Positions 1 through 14,425 of a stretch of 64,000 nt of DNA are shown piece after piece. The first letter of the stretch is position 1. The number at the start of each line of letters is the position of its first letter. This stretch comes from Xiphophorus maculatus (Eukaryota; Chordata; Actinopteri; Cyprinodontiformes; Poeciliidae): the NCBI RefSeq assembly GCF_002775205.1, contig NC_036457.1:12934996-12998995 (forward strand), in the 5' to 3' direction. A program made the translations under genes and the position numbers. The notes under the pieces were generated by a model. It was not told the origin of the DNA. It worked only from the letters and a program-made list of their open reading frames with translations, and searched no databases.

Positions 1-2571
1 AGCAGAGCTTGTCAGATGAAGCCATTAAAAGAGAAGATTGTGTTGTTTTAGAGTTTGCCCCTCTAGTACTGACCAGAGCCCCTGTTATTATGCCTGTATG
101 AACCTGCCTGGGTGTTCTTCCTGTGGAGCCATTAAATGGGTTCAGCTTGTTCCAAAAACGGGTAAAAATGTCTAATTTTGGAAAAGTTTACAGTCAGATT
201 TGGCAGCATTAGCTTAAAGTTCGGAATACAGTCACATCTTTGAACTAACAAGTCGTAGCTAGAATGTCTTGATTATTGGTTAAGAAAATATCAATTATTT
301 TTTACTTTCACAGCTGCTCAATCCACCTGCAGCAGATAGAAAGCACCTGATGTATATTTTAGCTTTTTTTTTTTAACTTACTTTTGAAGTTACTGGTTAC
401 CAGCAGCTCTTTTAAAAAAAAGATAAACCAATTGACTAATAACTACAAGTTAAAGTCTTATTTTTCTGTTCGTAAATAACGTGTACTGTCTGGCTGGAAA
501 AAAAAAAAAATGTTTTTCTAAAATTACCATTCCTATGTTGATAAAGCTATTTTTCCACTCTTGGACATGATTCCAGTACCGGATTAAAATTTTCCTCTTA
601 CATAAAGTTTGTAAGTCCACCCCACTTAACAGCAACATTTTATTTTGCTTGTCAAAGACTTTGAGTGAATCACTAATAAATGAACAAAAGATATTTTCAG
701 TAGGGAAAGTTAAGATAATTCAAGTCGGCAACTAAAAAGTAGCCAATGTGGTCGGCAAAATATAAATTACCAAGCTTCTTTTTCCTGTTCGTGGCACCAA
801 GCAGTTCATCTTCGCAGTTCATATCTGAGAGATGTGCCAAAACACTCCCACACAAAAGTCTCGCTGTGAGTCTGAGAAGGAAGTCTGGGAATCTGGCCCA
901 TGTCACCCTGCGGTTCACCTCGGTGGCGTTTCTGTCTGCCGTGTTCACGCTACAGCTTGCAGCCTGGCCCTGGTGAGAAGTGGCTCTGTCTGTGGTGTCA
1001 CATCTGCTGTTTTACTGGTAGCGGGCGGCAGCTGTGGGATTCATTTCTCTTTCAGGAGCATAAAAATCAGTGCGAGGGAAAACTTAATAGAGGACATATT
1101 TTGTAGAAACTGCTTAAATCATTACAGACTTATTTAACCTACTTTTAAAGAAAATATCCAGTCTTTCTTTATTTGGGTGTTGTGTCAGATTTCATGGCTG
1201 TCATGCAGATAGTGATGAGTTTCAAGGCTGCCATTTTATCATGCAAATGAATCTGTTTAGGCATGAAATTAATAACATAAAGGACAGCTGGTGGGCAGAG
1301 CTGCAGTGTGAAGAAAACATTCTTCACTTCAAGTGATGAATTGGTCTTAAACATTTACTGCACAGACACTAGTACATATTAAAACACTTGGTTGTCTCTC
1401 TTTAAAACAACGGTGTATTATTAGCAGTTTTAACTTTAAAAAGAGGTGTCGGTCATACATGAAAATCTTTACACCTACTAAATTCTTTATGGGATTCTCT
1501 TTTAGGACAGAAAGATTCAAGGATTAGAGAATGGTGTCCACTTGTTGCTGCTTTTGCTCTTGCCTAATTCTGCTTTCAGTCTGCAAGCACAGAGGACAGT
1601 TATTCAAAGATTATCTGAACAAAGGGTGCAATTTATGTAGCTCTCCGAAACTTAACGGAATAAATTAAGGTTTGTGAAAACAGATCAGAGTTTCTGAAAA
1701 ATGAACTCTTGGCTTTTGATCTATTTTTGAAAATCCTGTGGTAAAAGTAAGCCCTGTTTTTCTTGAGTAAGCCTCATTGTGAAATTGATGTGATACTATT
1801 TGCCTCAGTCTCAGGTCCTTTATTTCTGATGACTTCCCATCAGCTTTGTGCAACATCTCTGTCTCCTGATTAGTAACTCAAAAATCAATAGATAGCTTAA
1901 AGCCAGAAATCAAAGATGAAAACAACCTGTACTTTTGTACTTCTGTATTTCAGTTTGCAGTTTTTTGAATCAATACTTAAGCACCTGATTAAAGCTTCCT
2001 TATCCTGTATTTTGCTCACTTCTGAATATATAGCAGCACTAACTCAACAGTAAAGCCTCCCAGAGCTATGTCTACCCAAAATAATTGAAATTATTCTAGC
2101 TGATTACATGATTAAATCAATAAATTTACAAGAAACAGGCTATGTCTAGTAAGACAACAAATTACAATAAGACTAATAAGGAGAATTTTAATTTTTATAT
2201 TGTTGAGCCCTCTAAATTATTTTAAAAAATTACCTTTTTGAAAACAGAATCCTGGGTGTCCATATAAACACCATCATGTCAGGTTCCACTTGTATTCATC
2301 TAGGCTCTGTATTGGGCCCACTTCTGTTTTTGCTCTACATTCTCCCTGTCGGACAGATCACTAATAAATTCTATAATGTCTCCCATGACTTTAATGCAAA
2401 TCATGTTTCTCCACCCACTGCATTTTGTGTATGTGTAAAAGGTCAAGGGGCATCAATGCTTTTGCAAGGAACTTTAATGACAAACACACAATCTGTTGAC
2501 TTACATGACTCAAACCTAGTCCTCAGCAAGCTTTTAAGGATTTCTTATAGTCACTTTTCACAAAGTTTGAC
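1..2571. other. Gene-free stretch, probable FAM167A 3' UTR plus flank
   Basis: No convincing coding exon is visible. It lies immediately downstream of the FAM167A stop codon on the minus strand, so part of it should be that gene's 3' UTR. A minus-strand AATAAA signal (seen as TTTATT at 1168-1173) is a plausible poly(A) site about 1.4 kb past the stop. The segment 750-1100 is less AT-rich than its surroundings and could be conserved UTR or an unrelated element. I recognise nothing in it. A LINE fragment is annotated separately. Confidence 0.4.
2270..2425 (+). mobile_element. LINE reverse transcriptase fragment (L2/CR1/Rex1-like)
   Basis: The plus strand encodes GSVLGPLLFLLYILPVGQI, which matches the reverse transcriptase core segment (GSVLGPLLFSLYMLPLG...) seen in fish non-LTR retrotransposons of the L2/CR1/Rex1 group. 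The expected downstream YADD-type motif is not intact: the corresponding residues read HDFNANH. This is a short, decayed, 5'-truncated copy next to the 3' end of FAM167A. The exact clade cannot be fixed from this length. Confidence 0.6.
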
Positions 2572-3860
<1,289 letters not shown>

Positions 3861-3870
3861 CAGTCTGCTG

Positions 3871-6678
3871 AATGCAAAAAAAACACAATAAACTGTTAAA
3901 ACTAAAACCCTACCATCTTGATTGGTGCTAGAGTTTTATTACAAATGCATTGTTTACTCTGAAAACCAATGGCAACTATCTGCCACAGGCAGGAGACAAA
4001 ACCGATGAGCTAATCACCCTAAAGCCTAACAGCTAGTTAATAACAGGAATAAACTAAGGCTAAGTCCACTGGGGGTATCAGACCACCAGGATTTTAATTT
4101 CACAGAAACAAGTCATCTCCAAAGCAACCACACAGTCTTCTAATGAATCAGCAATTTTCCACCTCCTGTCCGCAATGTTTATTGCATCAACCAGTCTTAT
4201 CAGGTTACTGGGAACTAGGGAGCTATGGCCGGTGGCCTTAGAGTCACTCGTGTCTAAAACGTAGGGATGATGATCCTGAAGGGATTTTTAATGCAACAGT
4301 GAAACAGTTGAAGCTCAATTATGCTGTGGTCAGAGAAGTAATATAATCCTACTGGCTTATACAGCAAGATAGAAAAAAACAAACCCACAAACTCATAATA
4401 AGGGGTCTGTTATCTAATGTAGGATAATGGAATAACTGCATCATCTCTAATTTCTTCATAGTTTGCTGCTGATCTAGACAAGATGCCTAAAGATTCAATT
4501 TAATGTTCCATTCCGTTATTGTTGTAGACAATTCTGATTTCTCAAAGTCATTTTTCTGAAAACGATGAGGTTCTGTTAATAACTTTTAGAAAGCCCAAAG
4601 AAATGTAAATCAGCAGTAATTTAAAGCATGTCGAAAAATAGTGTATGTACATTATGGGCTGCCTGGTATTTCCAACAAGCATTAAAGCATAAAGTCTTCT
4701 TATTAGCACTAGCATTGGAGAAGGCAGTGAATGCTTTTAGCAATGTGATCACATAAAAACTAGCTAATTAGAGCTCAAACAGAATCTGTTAAATTGGTCA
4801 TATTTAAATACATCCATTATCTAGGTTTTAGGGGGGGTAAATTAACAGTAAAGGCTACAACCATACTCTCTGTATGCTGAAATTTAAATTTAAGCTCAAT
4901 TATTAAGTTTCATAGCTGCTGACTGAATTGTTTTTATGATCTAAAATGCAAAAGTAATCTTCTCTGAACTGCAAATACACGTTTTTGTGAATAGGAGATA
5001 AAAAAACAACCTACAGCAAAGGGTTGAGCGGATTCATCAAACACATCAGTACTTCGATAATCATCAGAATGGAAAAGGATATCTTAGGATCAATTCTTTT
5101 TTACAGAGCAATCTGCATCCTACAGTCAACACAAGAGAATAGCATTGCTACAGTCATTTATCTCCAAAGCAAAAATTATGTGAAGCAAACAATGTACACT
5201 CTCCATTTCATTGTGGTGCAAACATTAAAGCACAAAAGCAGATCTACCACTTTTTTTGTTTTCTTGCAAAGTGGTCTCAAATGTTGTAACAACAAACCTT
5301 CAGTGAAGTCACTGTCCTTGTATCTAATGATCGACTTGGCTTTCCTGCATGGCAGATTAGACCTCTGACTGTGCAGAGCAGCTGACTTATGAATACCTAC
5401 AAATGGATCCGCTTCTTAGTCTCGACAGGAATCAATGTGGCCCCTGAGACAACACTGTTAGAGAAGAGTCCCAAAACAGGAAGCATGCATTTTTGAAACA
5501 TTTGTAAAGGCTGTGAGTGCAAGCTAATGAGTTGATTAAAAATTTGAACAGGAAGTGCTGAGCAAGGAGGATTTGCAAATAGTCCATAACATGCTCATAC
5601 TAACAAAAGGTTTCAAATTACTTTAAAAAAAAAATCTTAACTGATCTATTGAATTCTACTAGTTTTTGAACAGACATTAGGATCTCTGTAAGAAATTACA
5701 GCCTTTTTGCAGATTTATTATAAAATACTGTATATGGGTTGGAAAACCCATTGTTATGCCAAATGTCATAATCAACCATCAGACTGGTTACTCTGGTTTT
5801 AAATTTATTTTACCATATTATTAACTGTACTTTGTGGAAAAACCTGGCCTGACTAAGCAGCTTGTAAAGTTTGGCTTCCGTATCTGGAACATTGCAGTCA
5901 TGTCTGCACAACAAACACTGCCAGAAACCAATCAGGCTTTCGTGTTATGTTTTCCATAACCTGCCTGTTATTATGTCCTCGAGAGGTTTCAAATTTCAGA
6001 GCGTATACTACATGAAAACATGAGAATGTTTTCAAAAAACATAAGAAAAGCAAGCTCTTTATAAAGCTCAATGCCAACGGCATTGGCAAGCTCAATTGTA
6101 TACGGTTGTCATGGTATACCATTGTCAGCTTACCACAACAATGGTATACCAAATTATACCATTGCTATGACAAAAGCTTCATGAGACTCTCACTTTAATT
6201 TATAGATATTATATGTGTTTTCAGTTTATTGTACTAATTGTATAAATGAGACAAATATGCCAATGTTTAGAAATAAATATATTGTTATTTTTGTTATTTT
6301 GAGAAACAGTTTTAGCATAATTCCAGAGGAATGCCAATTCACAAAAAAAAACTTATATTTTGCTTTAACTCTACCAGTATTACATGATGTATGTAAATCA
6401 AATTCCATCATATATATAACAATCATAATTTACAGTTCATTTTAAAGTTTGGTAATAAACTAACAAATTACAAAAATTCATTTTGATTATTTTTTGAACG
6501 TCTATTTGACGTCTAGTGCATCAGCAGACATTGGAACATCACCAATCTAAGATCCAAAAAATATTTCCACAAAGGCTATTTTATATGAGAGCAGTAACTT
6601 GACTCTTTATTTTATTTTTTTTTTGCTTTTCTGCCACACTGAGAGATGCAAACGCAATACGAAAAGTGCAGAAATTAC
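3871..6678. other. FAM167A first intron, no gene seen
   Basis: This is an AT-rich intron between the first coding exon and the inferred 5' UTR exon of FAM167A. I see no coding exon or RNA gene. At 6055-6175 there is a small cluster of palindromes built around TGGTATACCA, noted as a finding. Confidence 0.5.
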
Positions 6679-6900
6679 CTTGTCTGAAAGTCCGAGCAGC
6701 CGCATATCAGCTCGTCATCGCATAAGTGGCTCATTAACTGCAGAGGTGAAGCCCACAAGAACCGCTGTTCCGACTGGAGCAGCCGAATCCGATCGGGGAG
6801 CTACCGGAAGAGGGGCGGGAATAGTTGCGTCAGGCCGTGGTTGCTCGGAGACGCTCCAGACACCGCAGCTTCCCGCTTCGTGGATGACGTTCCAAGAGCG
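6679..6900 (-). promoter_or_regulatory. fam167a: Probable FAM167A 5' UTR exon and CpG-rich promoter
   Basis: The stretch 6680-6890 is clearly richer in G+C and CpG than its surroundings. On the minus strand it ends in a good splice donor, CAGACAAG|gtaatt, with the exon end at 6679. A non-coding first exon is required because an acceptor lies directly upstream of the FAM167A start codon. The transcription start itself cannot be placed from sequence. Confidence 0.45.
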
Positions 6901-6939
6901 CCACAGTCCGATAAGCAGGCAAAATTGTAAAGTAATATA

Positions 6940-8015
6940 ACAAAAGCCTATGGATGAACTTTAATAAAATGAATAAATAAAACAATGTCAAAACTGTCAA
7001 GCCATTTTTATTGTTCAGGAATTATTTAAAAATATATCACAATCTACAAGAATAAACAATTTCACAAAAATGTACCAAATAGCCTATAAATACCTGACAA
7101 ATGAAGTAAAATTAAATTTCAATTAAAGACAGGCTGAGAGTGCTTACACTTGTGTGCAATGTTGCTGTATAAATGGTGGATTTTTATTTATGTATTTAAA
7201 TATGAACATCTGTTACCATGGACAGACCCTGAAAATGTGACAAGATTTAGCCAACAGGCTAATTATCATCTGTAGTCCCTGACAGGTTTATATTATAGCA
7301 AGATCAAAAATAATTTTAAGTATACAAACGAATAAAATAAAATAAAAAATCCCCCAAAATGAGAATGTTAGTGCTGGTTGTCTGTGCCTTTGGAATCAGT
7401 GCAGGATAAAGAAAGCCATAACAAAAGTCATAATGTTTCTGTTACAGCTGGGCATACAACACCAATACACTAAAAACATTTATAGATGCTCATGAGCACT
7501 CTAAACATACTGATTGTCTAACTATTTCAAATATATATTCTTATATTTTAACCTATCAAAAGACTAAAAATCCATCTATAGAACAGATGTATAATAATAA
7601 TTATAATAATGATAATATTACATAATTTTGTTTAGGAGACCTCATTCAGATCCACTAGTGGGACAGAGTGAAGGCCGGCCCACCTCAACCAAACAACTGA
7701 TCTAAATATCAGGTTGCCAAGATGAAAAAGTGTACTAAAAATTCATAATGTCAGTAAATGCACAGAATAAAAGGAAATCCCATATGTAACCCCAAAGTTT
7801 AAGTGTTATATTTCATTATTGACTGCTTACATTGACACTGTAGGCAGTCAATACAGTGTGAATATATTTGACATGTTGTATTTGAGCTGGTTCTGCACAA
7901 AAAATGTTTTGCGCATCATTTGACGAGAAACAAAAGAGTCCCCTTCATCATTATTTCAACCTGAGTTATATCCTGGTTAAAGAATGCACTCACTGGCTGC
8001 CACTGAAATATTTAT
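6940..8015. other. LCA5 3' UTR and FAM167A-LCA5 intergenic DNA
   Basis: No coding exon is seen. The region follows the LCA5 stop codon on the minus strand and contains minus-strand AATAAA-type signals, for example TTTATT on the plus strand at 7007-7012, about 1 kb past the stop. It is AT-rich and unremarkable. Confidence 0.4.
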
Positions 8016-11000
8016 TTATAAAGTGAGTTCCTCTATGTCGTCATCAAAGGAGGGGATGGCACGGATGGCAGGTTTACTGTCTGCAACGTTTAGAGCCTTG
8101 TCGATGATACTGGAAGACGGTGGAGGTGTAGAGGAACCCGAACTGAAGCGATGTAAACCTTCCCGTCTTGAACGTACCCCGTTGGTTGTTGGAGGGCTAT
8201 TAAGCACCTTCATTTTATTGGAAGCACTGAAACTGTCACCAGCAGGAATGGTCTGGGCACCAAACAGCTGCTCCATGAGGCTTGATTTCTTGTCTTTCTC
8301 TGTTTTCGTTTCTGTTTCCTTCTCCATTACCATCATTCCAACATTAAAAAGTCCTATGGCTTCTAATGCAGTGTTTTTGCTGTCGCTTGGCGGAGGGGAA
8401 ACCCGGGACGCTAAGTGTCCAAACGAAGGTGCGTACCTTCCAAATGCCAGGTCATCACTGGAGGTATGGGGCCGCAATGCTCTCCTCCCAGCTGTAAAAC
8501 CTCCATGCTCCACACTTTGTCTCCTCCTTCCATCTTCTCTATCTCCAGCCAGCATCGATCTTGTCTCCTCTGACTCAGAGTGGTTGAAAACCGAAAAGTT
8601 ACGGTTTCTATCCTCAGGTGGATGTGGAGAAGCGACGTTATTAATTTTTCTGGATTCAGAAAGAGGTGACTCAATGAACACAGAGTCCTGTGCTTCCTGG
8701 TTTTGACGATCTATTTCTCGCATCTTAGCCAACAGCTGCTCTTTCTTTCGACGTGCTTCCTCTGTCGCCTGCTGACTGGACGTAGATTCTTTGTTCCATC
8801 GCGCCACCTCCTCCTGGACGTGGCCATGCTTCCAGTAGTTGTCTTCTTCTTTCTGGCTGAACAGGGAATTTGACGTCTTGCTATCCTCATCCTCTTCCTG
8901 TTCTTTCTTTATGTCTGCAGATATAATGTGTCAGGTTAAGATTAAAGCCATGACTTAGTATTTCACATAGATTATGCAAAGATAAAAGCAACATATGTGG
9001 ACTGTTCCTGTTCCCGTTTAGTTTCTTTTTACCATTTTTTAGTCTGCTCAGCTTCTCTTTGAGGACATTCAGCTCCTGGTTGAGTCCCTCTCTCTGCTGC
9101 GTCTCCTGTTCCCTCACCAATTCCTCCTCATGCCTTCCTCTCGTTTTGTGTTCATCGGTTTTTTGAGAAACCTTATTTGACTCTGCTGGTTTGTCCACCC
9201 TGTTAAGATCCTGGATGACAAAATGTCAGAAACAGAATGAAAGATGTGAATTTAACCAAATAACTGCACTCAAACAGTAACCCTGACAGAAAAGTAAAGG
9301 ATGAACAAGGCACCTTCAAAGACAGGTATTCGCCAGCTGACTGTCCGCTGTACTCATTGGTGTCACTGATGGCAGGGGGTGGAGAGGGGAAATCCTGACT
9401 TGACATTTTGTCTTCAGTTTGTACTGCCTTGGTGCTGTAAAGTACTGTGACTAAACAAGATAAAAACAGATATCATGTAATGATGGTCATATTTAAAAGG
9501 AAATCCCTCATAAACCACCTCTGTTAATCTGTCTTTTTGCGCAACAGTGACTTACGTTTCTGCTTTGTACTACTTTCACCATCTTTCCGTAATGCTGGTT
9601 TTACCAAACGGTTGGAGTAAATGTTTTTAGCATCTAGCTCTCTTTCCTTTTCCTGATCAAAGAAAAAAAAATCTCACAGTGCACAAGATGCAACAAAGCT
9701 TTGCTCAAAGTCTTCAAGGCTGCTTAAGAACCTGAATAAAGCATACTTGTATGCTGTACCTTGAGTTTACTGGTCAGTCGGTCCAGCTCCTCCTGCAAAA
9801 TCTTCACCTCCTCCTGAGAATTCATAGTCTTCTTCTTCTCTGCAGCAAGCTGCCTCTGAAAACTGTTGTTGCTCAGCTCAATGCTGCGCTCCAAGTCCTT
9901 GAAATACACACACAAAAAAACTTTACACACCAACCTCGCCAAAAGAAAACAAAGCAACCAACTTGACATTACAATGAAACTTTGAACAGTGGCATGAATG
10001 CATTAATACATTATGTGCAGTTTGCAGCGCAGTTTAAATATGTTACTATTTGATAGTAATAGAAATCTAACAAAAAATAACCATGGATGAATTTACCTTG
10101 ACTTTACGTTGTGCCTCTTGGGCCCGAGTTTTCTCCTCTTCAAAGCTACGACTTAGCTTATCTCTGGTCCCCAATTCTTGCTGGTCCACCAGCTTCTTTA
10201 GTCGCGTGACCGTGGCTTGGCTCCGATGCAACTGCTCCTCGCTCTCCTTTAACCGCCGCTCAGCTGTCCGTTCCCGCTCTTGAGTGCGCCGCAGTCGCTC
10301 CCGTAGCACATGGATCTCATTGGAGTGGCGCGCCAGGAGCTGGGAAATCTCACTTTCTGTGTCGTCATAGCGCTGCAGGGCTTTCTCCTGACGTACCTGA
10401 AGCTGAAGTTAGAAAAGGACGATTTAAAAATTAACTTGTAAATGTAACATTATGATTACCGGTACTTATTGACACTGTCACAGGAAGTCTTATTACACGA
10501 TGAAATTATTTACTTAAGAAAAAAACCTGTTAACTTTAACAGAAAGCAAGTTTACCTGTCTGAGAGTTCTATTTTCCTTCTTCAGTTCATCATTCTGCTG
10601 CTTTAGTTCAGCAAGAGAGTTCCGCAATTCATTGATCTTCAGTAGGCGGGCTGAAAGCATCCGCTTGGTCACCAGATCCAGGTCTTTAGGCGGTGTAGAC
10701 TCTTTGCTTTGAGACCGATTTCCCTTGCGGTGGTGCTGTGTGACAGGAAGGCCTCCAGGTCGCTGTGGCCGAGATGCATTCCAGCGCCCAACCCCACCTG
10801 CCAAAAAAACAAAACAAACAGATGGTTGTCAACATAAAAGGCATGCTAATTGGTTGAAGTTTAACGCCATTCATCAATGCAACGTCTTTGAACTTAGATT
10901 TTTTTTTTAAATGTCCAAATGAAGCTTGAATAACAGCATTATTATGATTACAATCATTAATTTACAATTAAAACAACTTATTACTGGTTCTGTTCTAGAT

Positions 11001-12788
11001 GAAGACTGAGATGTTAAAATTGGGGTTATACTGCCATCATCTGGACAAAAACGAATAAATTGGTATGTGTTATTTACTTAACCCTTCTAGGACTACCATT
11101 ATAAAAGTCCGCATGAGCATCTTTTTACATTTTTGGATGCTGCAGAGTCATTATTAGGAGCACTCCAATGTTCTTTACATCTATAAAATCCTTATAAGTC
11201 CTCCTTTCCAAGTTTGTATGCCATTTATCAATAATAACTGATTAAAAATAGAAAATTTGCAAAACAATAACAAGAACTCCATCCGTTTATAATTTTTTTG
11301 ACATATTTTTGTAAATATGAAGAGTTTCCTAACTTTATTTACCAAAGTTCCCAATACAAAAAAGTTGCACACAAGCCTTCTAAACCAAACACAATTTATT
11401 TGGAGTTTTTTCAAAGCTTCGTTTCAAAGTTACAGCCAATTTTCTAAAAACAATAAAACGAGGGAAAATAAAAAAAATGCTTTTATCAGTGCAATCAGAA
11501 AAAAGAAGTGCAGAAGATACATTGCACATTGTACATCAACAATAAAATACAAACATTTAAATGAAAGTGTGTCAGTCTTTGTGTATTCACATGAGAAAAT
11601 GTCTGTCCACATGACAGACATTTGCAAGAGCAGAGCCAAATAGCACGTGCAGGAAACGGAAATGACTTTCATGAAATCTCACCTGAAGTCATGTGACATT
11701 TCATGAAATCTCGTAGTATTTCATTCTGTCAACGTCAGAACAACACAGGAAGTGATTGGCCAGACCCGAGCTGATCTACAAATAGAGGGATGGATGCCAC
11801 ATCATGTTTGTGGACCCATCCTTTTTACTATAAATCTGTGAACTCGTCTGCGCGCGCACAGCAACTCGGGGGGGATGTTTAGGGTCGGAAAAGGAAGCGC
11901 AATTCTTACAGTTTAATATGCAAAAAAAAAAATTGCTCTACCTTACGTGGTTCGAATTCTACCGGCATTTGAAAAATATGTATGCATCTCAGATCGCCGG
12001 CGATCTGGTAGCCCGAATCGGGTTAAGAGTCTTGCAAAAGTCTTCATAGTCTACATTTTCGTCACGTTATAATCACAGACTTCAACAAGATTTTATGTGA
12101 TAAGCCAACACAAAGTAGTGCATTCCTGTAAAATGGACACAAAAAAGACTTTTACATCTTTTTTAAAATGAAAACTCTGAAACATTTGTTGTACTTTTAT
12201 TCAGCCTCCTCTACTCTGAAACCTCTACATAAAATTGAGTGCAACCAATCTGCACTTAAATGTCCCCAAATTAGTAAATAGAGTCCACCTGCGTGTAATT
12301 TAATTTCATTAAAAGATTATGGTGTTCCAATAGTTTTACAATGTACTGTATCTGACAATTAACAGATACAAAATTGAAAAAATAACAATGTACGTACGTA
12401 GTTTGTGTAGTGGACTTCTAGAAATCTGCTTTGCCTGGCAACCTCTCTGTAGAACTGGAGATGGAGTGAGTGACTGGGAGAAAGGTGAAAGTGAGCGTTC
12501 CGACTGTGTAGCGTTCTCATAGTCCTCAGAATATAGTGACCCGTCACTTCTCCGACCCTCTCCATCTGAAATCCGGTCTCGATCTGGATCGGATCGGCAG
12601 GTTCCTGTTTTTGATCTGCTGTCGACACTTTCAACCATCGTGTCTTCTCTGTGAATTTTTCCCTGATGGTTCTTTCTGTGCCTCTGCCCCGATGATGCTG
12701 GAGACTCTTTATTTGTGCTCCGACGGGACTGGCGACTTAGAATCCGGTTGTCCTCAATCGCTTCAGGGACTTTTTCTGATTCTTCCAT
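8016..12788 (-). CDS. lca5: Lebercilin (LCA5), ciliary coiled-coil protein, 8 coding exons
   Basis: Coding exons on the minus strand are 12398-12788, 10556-10797, 10097-10402, 9760-9897, 9556-9652, 9314-9450, 9033-9210 and 8016-8914. All junctions are GT-AG with matching phases and give 795 aa (human lebercilin is 697). Diagnostic conserved segments are DLVTKRMLSARLLKINELRN, VRQEKALQRYDD, ELSNNSFQRQLAAEKK, KERELDAKNIYSNRL, LMEQLFGAQ and the C-terminal DDIEELTL. Residues of roughly 165-390 are strongly heptad-like, the lebercilin coiled-coil domain. The N-terminal 130 residues (coding exon 1) are charged and Ser-rich. In mammals the protein localises to the connecting cilium and basal bodies, binds intraflagellar transport proteins, and is mutated in Leber congenital amaurosis type 5. 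An acceptor at about 12819 shows a non-coding exon upstream. No inactivating change is seen. Confidence 0.95.
11640..12025. other. CpG-bearing segment with palindromes in LCA5 intron
   Basis: Inside the first coding-region intron of LCA5 is a block with unusual composition: a CGCGCGC run near 11855, a run of G, two 12-bp direct repeats TCATGAAATCTC (about 11669 and 11700), a GGTTCGAATTC sequence that resembles a tRNA B box (about 11949), an 18-bp perfect palindrome CAGATCGCCGGCGATCTG (about 11990-12007) and CCCGAATCGGG just after it. It abuts a Tc1 relic. It looks like part of an inserted element but I do not recognise the family. Confidence 0.35.
12027..12357 (+). mobile_element. Tc1/mariner relic, terminal part
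   Basis: The sequence TTGCAAAAGTCTTCATAGTC, followed by a decayed form of the fish Tc1 terminal region (…TTATGTGATAAGCCAACACAAAGTAG…) and the block GAGTGCAACCAATC … AGTAAATAGAGTCCACCTG, corresponds to one end of the common fish Tc1-like element. Only the outer part is present, with no transposase coding region. It is inserted in an LCA5 intron and ends a few tens of bases from coding exon 1. Confidence 0.75.
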
Positions 12789-12819
12789 GCTGTCTGTTTG
12801 ATAATGTGTGCTGAATCTT

Positions 12820-14425
12820 AAGTGAGAAAAAAAACAAACAAAGTTTTGTTAGAAATACTTAAACTGTAGCAATAATAAAGGATGCAGAGTCTTTGTTAAA
12901 AATAAGAGTGGAAAACTAACCTTAACGCTTGTATTGCAATACTAAATTACGCACTCTTACATTTAGTTGAAGTTTATAATAAGCTCTGGTAGGCCAACTG
13001 GTTTCACTAGTGTTTTCAGTATTACGTGTCTTGATCACTAAGCAACAATACACATGAGATTAAAGTTTCCATGAGACTGTATTAAGCTTAAGGATCAACA
13101 TCTCTATGTTTGGAGCAAATAATACTGTACTACTCCCATCTCCTTAGTGAGTTAATTAAGAGGTAAATATTAATTTCTGGAAGTACTTACATGCAGTAAT
13201 TTAGACAAAACAAGGTCAGACTTAATAAAAAATACATTTTAGCCCATTAAGTCACATTATTTTATTGACATTAAATATAGTTATGCAAGTCAGACAATTT
13301 TCTATTTTCCCTCTATTTTTTTATAATAGTGAGACCAGCACCAACTATTATTTTATTCAAGATTAATGAATAAAATAGAATAGAATAGAATAATATTTTA
13401 TTTAATAAAAGTTTTTCATCCCACAGAGGAAAAATATTGTGTAACCACAGCAAAGTGACCATAAAGTAAAAAGATACAAATACAAAAATTAAAAAAAAGA
13501 ATACGAATATTAGGTAAAATGCTCTAAAGCAGAAACAAAAAGAAAGAGAAAAAAAACATATGCAGTAATGAATAAATAAATAGGAAAAATAAATCTTAAA
13601 ATATATAATTCTAGTGGAATAAAGTTTACCTGTACAAATTGTATGACTGCTTGACATGTACCACTTAATAATGTGTGCCTAGGAAAACTAATCAGTGTTA
13701 ATTAAATGTAAAGGTCATGCATTTCTCTAGTTCTTTAGAAGCACAGAGACGTATCTATGGCAACATACAAACATAAATAGAAGAAATTATTTGTTTACAA
13801 CATGAAGCACAGGCCTTATTATCCAGCAGATTTTCTGATGATAAAGCATGTTTATACAATATGCAACATAATAGATGTGCAATCACTCTAGAGTCAATAT
13901 TCTTAAATAACAATGAGATTTTACACTCACCCCATGTGTCACATCCAGGTCATTTCTGCTGTTTTTAGCCTCTTCTTTCCTTTATCTTTTTTAACAACCA
14001 TTATACTGGGCTGTCTTTTTATTCCCTTTTTGTGTTTAAAAATTGGTCAAAACAAAATTAAAAGGCATCATCTTACACACAACAGCAATTAAGTACAGTT
14101 CTTTGTGACACAAAATTATCGGATCATTGCAGTTTGAGTGATTGGCAGGTGGACTGTTGACACAATCCATGCCAAGTAACAGTAACTAAACAAATTTTCT
14201 CTATAACTGAAGGGGCCTTCTTACAAGAAAGGTATAATAAATCAAATAAGACACATTTACATAAAGACACGAAGTAAAAAAATAACACATTATTAGCAGC
14301 AGAACATTAGTAAACCCATTTAGAGAGCTAATAGTGCTTGTTGGGGCAGAGCTGCTCCTTGTATCGGGGCTAAAACAAATACACCTACATTCAACAGGTA
14401 GGTGAAAACTGAAGGCTGCGTTTAC
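12820..14425. other. LCA5 5' intron, no coding exon seen
   Basis: This lies between the acceptor upstream of the LCA5 start codon and the presumed first exon. It is AT-rich, with a short imperfect AATAG/AATA repeat at 13373-13393. A possible small non-coding exon with donor CATGGG|gtgagt lies near 13930 on the minus strand, but support is weak. Confidence 0.3.

Noticed and set aside
697-1137. Open frames of 76-101 codons on both strands downstream of FAM167A
   Set aside because: No recognisable protein, no good splice borders, and the position fits a 3' UTR. The longer openness comes from local G+C content.
8411-8706. Open frames on the plus strand and in another minus frame across the LCA5 last exon
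   Set aside because: Shadows of the real LCA5 coding frame, which continues through the splice junctions with conserved lebercilin motifs.
11949-11959. GGTTCGAATTC resembling a tRNA B box
   Set aside because: No matching A box 30-60 bases upstream and no cloverleaf could be drawn; not a tRNA gene.
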